Origin: CAZUDI01 sp964618975
Lineage (GTDB): Bacteria > Desulfobacterota > Desulfomonilia > UBA1062
DNA: 7,122 bases
Assembly (NCBI GenBank): GCA_964618975.1
Contig: CAZUDI010000099.1
Location: 1 to 7,122 of the forward strand
Direction of reading: 5' to 3'
The notes beneath the pieces are model-generated. The model was not told where the DNA came from. It saw only the letters and a list, made by a program, of their open reading frames with translations, and did no database searches. Below, piece by piece: positions 1-4,896 of this stretch. The translations under genes and the position numbers were made by a program. The first letter of the stretch is position 1. Each line of letters begins with the position of its first letter.

Positions 1-2161
1 CCGCCATCTTGCGCTCCGTGATATCGAAGAAGCTCACGAGAATGCTGTCACTGATCATCTGGGTGCCCACGACCATGGTGCGCACCTGCCCATCCCTGCA
101 CAACAGCGGGGATTCGAAGGCGGGCATGTCCGTGTGGTCGGCTATGGCACGCTCCAGGGCCGCCTGCCACGCCGAGGTCACCTGCCGGCGGAACCCGGGA
201 TCGTTCAGGGTCAGTTCCCAGGCCTGCTCCAGGTTCGGCATCTCATCGGTGCCATAGCCGATGAGATGCACGAAACGGTCGTTGACCGCCAGGATGCGCC
301 CGTCACGGGAGACATCGGCCAGGGGCACGGGCGCCATGCGGAAGAGCTCGCGGAAACGCGCCTCGCTTTGCTTCAGGGCCTCTTCCGCCCGCCTTATCTC
401 GGTGACGTCCACGGTCATGGTGAGAACCTGCTTTTGTCCCTGAATATCCAGCAGGGTCGCAGAATAGATGACAAATCCGCTGCTGCCGTCCTTCAGGGTG
501 ACCCTGGCTTCGCGATTCCGTATGGTCTTGTTCTGCTGCAGCTCGTTGATGATAAAACCCATCTCTTCCTTGCTGATGGTAGAGAAATCCCAGAGGCTGT
601 AGTCGACGATCGCCTCGCTTCCGATCCCCCGTCGAACGAGAAACTCGTTGTTTGCATCCAGCAGTCTTCCATCCTCAGGATTGCTGATGACAATGACATA
701 GGGCGCATTCTCGAAGATCGCCCGGAACTGCGCTTCGCTCTGTTGCACCTGTTCCTGGGCTTCCTTGCGCGACTGGATGTTCACATCCAGCCCGATGATA
801 CGCGTCGGCGTGCCCTGATCGTCCCACTCCACGGCCCTGCCCGTGGAGTACACCCAGCACCAGTCCCCGTCGACCCGCCTCAGACGGCCCTCGGCCTCCA
901 TCTGCCCCTGTCCGCCGCCGGAGATATAGTCCGTGAGAGACTGCTCCACGACGGGCCAGTCTTCGGGGTGCACGAAGGCCCTGTACTCCTCGATGGAAAG
1001 CTCTGCGCCCGGGGTCGCATAGCCGAGCATGGCGAACCACTGTTCGCTGAAACGCGACCTCTGCTGCGGCGGGCGGTAGTCCCAGGCCCCCGCCTGGGCC
1101 CGGCCCACGGCCAGGCGGATGACCTCGGTCTGCTCCCGCAGTTCCTGCTGGGCGTCCTTGAGGTCGGCGACCTTCTCCTTCAGCCGCCGCCGGAGGACGA
1201 GGCTGACGGCCAGCAGGACCCCGATCAACAGCGTCACGAACACATTGATCACCTGGAACAGCCAGCGCGTCTGCGGGTCGAGCCAGCCGCTGATATCCAG
1301 GGCGATCCAGCGCCGGCGGATGGCCGCCAGCTCGCCGGGCTCGATGGTGTCAAGGGCCTTCTGGATGGCGCTGAAGAGCAGGGGGTATTTGCGGCTGACC
1401 CCGATGCTCTCGGCAAAGGCGTAGTCCGTCCTGCCGGCCACGCGCAGGTTGGGGATGCCCTCCTGTTCGATAACGTAGCCGGCCACGGCGAGACTCTCCA
1501 CCAGGGCATCCACCTGCCCGAACGATACAGCCCGCAGTCCTGCGGACACATCCGGAACCTTCACCACCTCGAAGCGTCCCCCGGAGATGTCGCGCACATA
1601 GTGTTCGGTGGCGTACCCCGAGACCACGGCCACCCGGCTTCCCGTGAGGTCGTCCAGGATGATGCGGCCAAGTACCGCCCGCGAGGTGATGATCACCACG
1701 GGCACCACGGCGTAGGGGGTCGTGAAGAAGGCGTAGCGCTCCCTTTCCGGGGTGGCCACGACGGTGGGGGCAACAGCGCAGGCCCCGCGCTGAAGGGCCG
1801 CAAGGTGCGCGTTCCAGTCGTCCGAGGGGGTCTTGATGAAGGTGACGCCGAGGCGCTCCTCGATCAGGGCGATGACATCCGCGCCCATCCCCGTAAAGGC
1901 GCCCGCGGGTGAGGCAAACTCGATGGGCGGGAACTCGGTGTTGAACAGGAGGGTGAGTTTCTCGGGGTTGGCCTCCAGCCAGGCCTGCTCCTCGGCGGTG
2001 AGCTCCACCGCCGGTCCCTGAGCGGCCTGCGTCCGGGCCGGCACGGCCCCCAGCAGAAACAGGACGACGACCAGCAGGACTGCGGCCTTGCGACATGCCC
2101 CCCCGGGCCCCAGACAGGATCCAATCGCCCACAGGCCTTTATTCAACCATGGGTTGCCCAT
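1..2161 (-). CDS. Membrane sensor: periplasmic SBP_bac_3 domain, TM segment, three PAS domains (3' end outside window)
   Basis: Translating the minus strand from ATG at 2161 gives 720 open codons running off the left edge. Residues 24-46 form a signal peptide (Arg-Lys, hydrophobic run VLLVVVLFLLGAVPA, cleavage near A42 or A46). Residues 53-295 look like a periplasmic SBP_bac_3 solute-binding domain of the BvgS/EvgS sensor type: opening LTAEEQAWLEANPEKL, W116, and TPERERYAFF. Residues 302-323 are a membrane helix (VINVFVTLLIGVLLAVSLVL) followed by RRR and a short coiled coil. Three PAS domains follow at about 350-465 (PAS_3-like, HPEDW at 398-402), 474-592 and 598-716; the last ends in DITERK, a typical PAC end. 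The output module (histidine kinase, GGDEF or other) is not visible. Family knowledge suggests it senses an amino acid or similar small periplasmic ligand. ATG 2161 is chosen for its GGGGA site and the complete signal peptide; GTG 2167 is an alternative. Confidence 0.9.
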   Translation of the reverse strand, partial: MGNPWLNKGLWAIGSCLGPGGACRKAAVLLVVVLFLLGAVPARTQAAQGPAVELTAEEQAWLEANPEKLTLLFNTEFPPIEFASPAGAFTGMGADVIALIEERLGVTFIKTPSDDWNAHLAALQRGACAVAPTVVATPERERYAFFTTPYAVVPVVIITSRAVLGRIILDDLTGSRVAVVSGYATEHYVRDISGGRFEVVKVPDVSAGLRAVSFGQVDALVESLAVAGYVIEQEGIPNLRVAGRTDYAFAESIGVSRKYPLLFSAIQKALDTIEPGELAAIRRRWIALDISGWLDPQTRWLFQVINVFVTLLIGVLLAVSLVLRRRLKEKVADLKDAQQELREQTEVIRLAVGRAQAGAWDYRPPQQRSRFSEQWFAMLGYATPGAELSIEEYRAFVHPEDWPVVEQSLTDYISGGGQGQMEAEGRLRRVDGDWCWVYSTGRAVEWDDQGTPTRIIGLDVNIQSRKEAQEQVQQSEAQFRAIFENAPYVIVISNPEDGRLLDANNEFLVRRGIGSEAIVDYSLWDFSTISKEEMGFIINELQQNKTIRNREARVTLKDGSSGFVIYSATLLDIQGQKQVLTMTVDVTEIRRAEEALKQSEARFRELFRMAPVPLADVSRDGRILAVNDRFVHLIGYGTDEMPNLEQAWELTLNDPGFRRQVTSAWQAALERAIADHTDMPAFESPLLCRDGQVRTMVVGTQMISDSILVSFFDITERKMA

Positions 2162-2167
2162 GCACAC

Positions 2168-2172
2168 TCCCC
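2168..2172 (-). promoter_or_regulatory. Ribosome binding site of the sensor gene
   Basis: GGGGA on the minus strand lies six bases before the ATG at 2161. It decides the start: ATG codons seen further down (around 2095 and 2150) are out of frame. An in-frame GTG at 2167 would be too close to this site. Confidence 0.55.
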
Positions 2173-2198
2173 GGCCCGACAGCCGTTCGCACCGGACC
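2173..2198 (-). promoter_or_regulatory. Hairpin directly abutting the sensor RBS
   Basis: In the minus-strand RNA, GGUCCG (2198-2193) can pair with CGGGCC (2178-2173) around a 14-base loop, with one G-U pair. The stem ends at the base next to the GGGGA ribosome site, so it could affect translation of the sensor. The pairing is seen in the sequence; the role is inferred. Six-base GC stems are frequent by chance in DNA this GC-rich. Confidence 0.3.
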
Positions 2199-2215
2199 TC
2201 CCCCCTTGAACCGCA

Positions 2216-2279
2216 GAAGCGTCTCCTGGCGGGAATCCCGGCTTCATCCCCTTTTGAGAGGGCCTTCTCCCCCCGAAGC
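2216..2279 (-). promoter_or_regulatory. Possible switching leader: three complementary 5-mers able to form alternative stems
   Basis: In the sensor's minus-strand leader, GCTTC (2279-2275), GAAGC (2245-2241) and GCTTC (2220-2216) follow in order. The middle element can pair with either outer one, so the two stems exclude each other. The upstream loop contains a small CCCU/AGGG stem (2262-2249). The downstream loop contains the perfect palindrome CGGGATTCCCG (2240-2230), then CCAGGAGAC. This layout resembles attenuators and riboswitch expression platforms. It matches no riboswitch class I can name, and the stems are short. Confidence 0.3.
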
Positions 2280-2400
2280 ACCCCCGCTTGTACCCCACGG
2301 GCAAGAGAAGACAAAGGGGCAAGGACAACCGCGGCGGCAGCGCCGCATCCTCTGGAGATGCCGGGCGGGTCTGCGCAAGCATGTCGTAATCAGAGGACAT

Positions 2401-2419
2401 ATTCCTATTTCATAAGAAT
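2401..2419. promoter_or_regulatory. AT-rich 19-bp palindrome, candidate operator
   Basis: Arms ATTCCTAT (2401-2408) and ATAAGAAT (2412-2419) are reverse complements except at one position, with a 3-base centre. The element is strikingly AT-rich for this genome and lies between divergent genes, about 240 bases from the sensor start and 210 from the reductase start. It overlaps a candidate -10 box. An 8-3-8 dyad fits a dimeric helix-turn-helix repressor or activator; which one cannot be told. Confidence 0.45.
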
Positions 2420-2436
2420 GCGGGTCCCAACGTCAA
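2409..2436 (-). promoter_or_regulatory. Candidate sigma-70 promoter for the sensor
   Basis: On the minus strand, TTGACG (2436-2431, five of six consensus bases) is followed after 16 bases by TATGAA (2414-2409, four of six). Transcription would start near 2402 and leave an untranslated leader of about 240 bases. The -10 box lies inside the 2401-2419 palindrome, so a bound regulator would block it. This is consensus matching only. Confidence 0.4.
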
Positions 2437-2537
2437 CATCGCCCCGGCCCCTGACACATAACCTGCACACATCCTTTGGGTATTTTCATGGCGCCGCGTT
2501 GATGATATGGAAAGGCACAGACGGTGCGCCGCTGAAT

Positions 2538-2596
2538 CGGGGTGAACCCGGAATCCCCGGCAAGCCACCCGCGGCGGGGATGGCAGCCCCGGCGGG
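2538..2596 (+). promoter_or_regulatory. Two GC-rich hairpins in the leader of the flavoenzyme gene
   Basis: The first hairpin pairs CGGGG (2538-2542) with CCCCG (2555-2559). The second pairs CCCGC (2568-2572) with GCGGG (2592-2596), then after a GG bulge CGGGG (2575-2579) with CCCCG (2587-2591) around a 7-base loop. The second stem is strong and lies about 20 bases before the ribosome site. The left arm of one hairpin can also pair with the right arm of the other. I recognise no known riboswitch consensus. A regulatory role is speculative. Confidence 0.3.
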
Positions 2597-2615
2597 CACC
2601 GGCCGAGACCGCAAC

Positions 2616-2623
2616 AAGGAGGG
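2616..2623 (+). promoter_or_regulatory. Strong ribosome binding site of the flavoenzyme gene
   Basis: AAGGAGGG lies six bases before ATG 2630, a near-perfect Shine-Dalgarno match that fixes the start. Confidence 0.85.
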
Positions 2624-2629
2624 AAAAGC

Positions 2630-4633
2630 ATGTTTGCGCCCCTGTTCGAACCGATCACGATCAACCGCCTCGAGCTGAAAAACCGCATCGCCTACCCCGG
2701 CCTGGCGCTGCTGTACTCCTACGACGGGCGCGTGAACACGCGCTACGAAAACTTCTACCTCGAACGCGCCAGAGGCGGGGCCGCGCTCGTGACCGTGGGC
2801 CCGGTGGGCGTGGACTTTCTGGGCAGCGGCCTGGCCGCGCTCTCGCTGGCGAGCGACGAGCGCATCCCGGAGCTCGCGCGCCTGGCGGAGACCATCAAGG
2901 CCCAGGGCGCCCGGGCCTGGGTGCAGCTGCACCATGGCGGGGCCTATGTCTTCCCCCTCTTCATCGACGGCCAGCTGCCGGTGGCGCCCTCGGCGGTCTT
3001 CTCGCGCTTCACCGGGGTCACCCCGCGCGAGCTGAGCCTGGAGGAGATCGACGGCATCCAGGAGGCCTTCGCCCGGGCGGCCTCCCGGGCGAAGGCGGCG
3101 GGCTTCGACGGCGTGGAGATCCTCGGCTCGGCCGGCTACCTCATCACCCAGTTCCTCTCGCCGCTCAAGAACCGGCGCGAGGACGCCTACGGCGGCAGCG
3201 CCGAGAACCGACGCCGCTTCGCTTTAGAGCTCATCGGGCGCGTGCGCACCCGGGTCGGCCCGGACTTCCCGCTCACCATCCGCATGGCCGGCGACGACTT
3301 CGTGCCCGGCAGCAACACGCACACCGAGATGCCCGCTATCGCCCGGGCCTACGAGCGCGCCGGGGTGGATGCCATCAACGTCACCGGCGGCTGGCACGAG
3401 TCGCGCGTGCCCCAGCTGCCCCCGGAGCTGCCGCGGGGCGGCTACGCCTACCTGGCGCTCAACGTCAAGCGGCACGTGGGCGTGCCGGTACTGGCCTCGA
3501 ACCGCATCCCGGACCCGCTCACGGCCGCCCGCATCGTGCGCGAGGGCTGGGCCGACATGGTCAACCTGGGCCGGGTTCTCATTGCCGACCCCGAGTGGCC
3601 CCGCAAGGCGCACGCCGGACGCGCCGATCAGATAAGGCCGTGCGTGGCCTGTTCGCAGGGCTGCATGGACCAGATCTTCTCGGGTAAACCGCTCTTCTGC
3701 GCGGTCAACCCGCAGGCGGGCTACGAGGGCGAGCGTCCGATCCCCCGCACCGCGACCCCCCGGCGCGTCATGGTGGTGGGGGCGGGGGTGGCCGGGCTGG
3801 AGGCGGCCCTGACGGCCGCCCGGGCCGGGCACCGGGTGGAGGTCTACGAGAAGGGCGGCTCCCTCGGCGGTCAGGTGCGCCTGGCCGGCGTGCCGCCGCA
3901 CAAGCAGGAGCTCTTCGAGCTCCTGCGCTATTACCGCGCCATGCTCGCGGAACATGGCATCCCCGTGCACCTGAACACCGCCGTGGATATCGTGCGCGTG
4001 CGGGAAGTCTCCCCGGACGCGGTCATCCTCGCCACCGGCGCGCTTCCGACGCTCCCGCCGATAGCCGGCGCCCATGACCCGGGCGTGCTCTCGGCCTGGA
4101 AGGTGCTCGAGGACGGCCTGCCCTTGAGCGGCACGGTGGCCGTGATCGGGGGCGGGGCCGTGGGACTCGAGACGGCGCTCTATCTGGCCTCCCGTGGCAC
4201 GCCCCCGCCCGAGGTGCTGCACTTCCTGCTGGCCAACCAGGCCGCCAGCGTAGAGCGGGTGCGCGAGCTCATGTTCACGGGGCCAGCGCGGGTAAGCGTC
4301 TTCGAGATGCTGCCTCGGGCGGGCAGTGACGTGGGCAAGTCGACGCGCTGGGTGCTGCTGGAGAACCTCCGGCGCTTCGGGGTGGAGATCCTCACCGGCA
4401 CGCAGGTCCAAGAACTCTCACCGGGACGGGTCGTCTATGCGCGCGGGGGGGAGGTCACGAGCGCCGCCTTCGACCACGTGGTGCTGGCCACGGGCGCCAG
4501 CCCGGTGGACGCCCTGGCGCAGGAGCTTGCAGAGACCGGCATCCCCCTGGTTGTAGCGGGCGACTGCGCGGGGCCGGGCAGGCTCGAAGACGCCATCCAC
4601 GGCGGCTTCCTGGCCTCTCTCAGTCTCGGCTGA
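2630..4633 (+). CDS. FadH-like NADH:flavin oxidoreductase (Old Yellow Enzyme family, FMN / 4Fe-4S / FAD)
   Basis: This complete 667-residue protein has the size and order of 2,4-dienoyl-CoA reductase (E. coli FadH) and related enoate reductases. An OYE-type TIM barrel covers about 1-330, opening with MFAPLFEPITINRLELKNRI. It carries Y170 (in GSAGYLI) and H256 (in GGWHESRVP), aligning with FadH catalytic Tyr166 and His252. Cysteines 338, 341, 345 and 357 match the CX2CX3CX11C 4Fe-4S site. A first dinucleotide fold (GAGVAG, 384-389; acidic E407) is for FAD, a second (GGGAVG, 507-512) for NAD(P)H. VVAGDC at 641-646 completes the FAD domain. Family chemistry is hydride transfer from NAD(P)H via FAD, Fe-S and FMN to a conjugated C=C, usually of an acyl-CoA, in the cytoplasm. 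FadH Glu164 is replaced by A168. The gene stands alone, divergent from the sensor. Related options are an enoate reductase or a dearomatising aryl-CoA reductase; the substrate cannot be read from sequence. Confidence 0.93.
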   Translation: MFAPLFEPITINRLELKNRIAYPGLALLYSYDGRVNTRYENFYLERARGGAALVTVGPVGVDFLGSGLAALSLASDERIPELARLAETIKAQGARAWVQLHHGGAYVFPLFIDGQLPVAPSAVFSRFTGVTPRELSLEEIDGIQEAFARAASRAKAAGFDGVEILGSAGYLITQFLSPLKNRREDAYGGSAENRRRFALELIGRVRTRVGPDFPLTIRMAGDDFVPGSNTHTEMPAIARAYERAGVDAINVTGGWHESRVPQLPPELPRGGYAYLALNVKRHVGVPVLASNRIPDPLTAARIVREGWADMVNLGRVLIADPEWPRKAHAGRADQIRPCVACSQGCMDQIFSGKPLFCAVNPQAGYEGERPIPRTATPRRVMVVGAGVAGLEAALTAARAGHRVEVYEKGGSLGGQVRLAGVPPHKQELFELLRYYRAMLAEHGIPVHLNTAVDIVRVREVSPDAVILATGALPTLPPIAGAHDPGVLSAWKVLEDGLPLSGTVAVIGGGAVGLETALYLASRGTPPPEVLHFLLANQAASVERVRELMFTGPARVSVFEMLPRAGSDVGKSTRWVLLENLRRFGVEILTGTQVQELSPGRVVYARGGEVTSAAFDHVVLATGASPVDALAQELAETGIPLVVAGDCAGPGRLEDAIHGGFLASLSLG

Positions 4634-4677
4634 GAGCGGCCTCTATCATTGGGTATGAACCCCGAAGCAAGCTCTTG

Positions 4678-4724
4678 ACTCCCCTTGCCGCAACAAACGG
4701 CGGGGAGTTCGACCCTCAGGTCGA
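4678..4724. repeat. Palindromic unit 1: two adjacent hairpins
   Basis: Hairpin one pairs ACTCCCC (4678-4684) with GGGGAGT (4702-4708) and GCCG (4687-4690) with CGGC (4698-4701), with a TT bulge and a 7-base loop: eleven pairs in all. Hairpin two follows at once: TCGACC (4709-4714), loop CTCA, GGTCGA (4719-4724). The unit starts 45 bases after the reductase stop and could help end its transcript or stabilise the mRNA. There is no T-run. It resembles REP-like elements or the end hairpins of IS200/IS605 elements, but no transposase is nearby. Confidence 0.5.
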
Positions 4725-4768
4725 TCAGGGGCATGACGTCCTGGGCAAACCTCAGCCCCTCCTGCCCT

Positions 4769-4800
4769 CCGCTGCAAGCAGCGGGAAATTCGTCCCCCAG
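4769..4800. repeat. Palindromic unit 2: diverged copy of unit 1
   Basis: CCGCTG (4769-4774) and CAGCGG (4779-4784) form a perfect hairpin with a 4-base loop. Aligned at an offset of 81 bases, 4769-4800 matches 4688-4719 at 24 of 32 positions. The match includes the shared tail TTCG-n-CCC-n-CAG after the right arm. Both copies face the same way, which suggests an old repeat rather than two unrelated hairpins. Confidence 0.4.
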
Positions 4801-4807
4801 CGGTTAA

Positions 4808-4830
4808 ATCCCCAGCGGATCTCGGGGGAT
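4808..4830 (-). terminator. Weak candidate terminator for the Omp85 gene
   Basis: ATCCCC (4808-4813) and GGGGAT (4825-4830) are inverted repeats with an 11-base loop. Read on the minus strand, about 65 bases past the Omp85 stop, the stem ends in GGGGATTTAA. Only three T residues follow, so intrinsic termination would be weak. Confidence 0.25.
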
Positions 4831-4896
4831 CGCATTTCCTGAATGTCTGCGGCGTCGGGGAGGGCCGCGGGGAATATCTCCAGGTTCTCGGGCGCC

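Larger units (their letters stand above)
2162..2629. other. Divergent intergenic region between sensor and flavoenzyme
   Basis: No convincing gene is present in these 468 bases. Open frames here begin without ribosome sites or run out of frame into the flanking genes. The left part (2162 to about 2400) is the sensor leader with its possible stems. The centre (about 2386-2420) is an AT-rich island carrying the palindrome and a minus-strand promoter match. The right part (about 2530-2625) is GC-rich and hairpin-forming ahead of the reductase. I found no strong plus-strand -35/-10 pair. Confidence 0.7.
4634..4896. other. Convergent intergenic region rich in palindromes, no gene
   Basis: These 263 bases separate the 3' ends of the flavoenzyme and the Omp85 gene. 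I find no ribosome-preceded open frame. It holds two diverged palindromic units, a separate 6-bp hairpin, an inverted repeat at 4808-4830, and a direct repeat CCCCAGCGG at 4795-4803 and 4810-4818. No hairpin has a proper T-tract, so a classical intrinsic terminator is not evident on either strand. Confidence 0.65.

Noticed and set aside
134..1912. 592-codon open frame on the plus strand antisense to the sensor
   Set aside because: It lies wholly opposite a gene with clear signal peptide, SBP and PAS domains. Its product is low-complexity Asp/Gly/Arg/His/Leu-rich with no domain, as expected of the antisense of GC-rich codons.
2211..2240. Minus-strand GCCAGGAGAC, similar to the B12-box of cobalamin riboswitches
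   Set aside because: Only part of the box matches; the GCCACTG and other conserved cobalamin-aptamer segments are missing upstream.
2143..2400. 85-codon minus-strand frame in the sensor leader, a possible leader peptide
   Set aside because: The ATG at 2400 would lie almost at the predicted transcript start with no usable ribosome site, and the frame runs out of phase into the sensor start. The Pro/Gly/Arg-rich product shows nothing recognisable.
3224..4411. 395-codon minus-strand frame opposite the flavoenzyme
   Set aside because: It is antisense to the conserved barrel, Fe-S and FAD domains; its composition is His/Arg/Gly/Ala-rich with no recognisable motif.
4678..4708. Intrinsic terminator of the flavoenzyme gene
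   Set aside because: The stem is strong, but it is followed by TTCGACC instead of a T-tract, so it is recorded as a palindromic repeat with only possible termination function.
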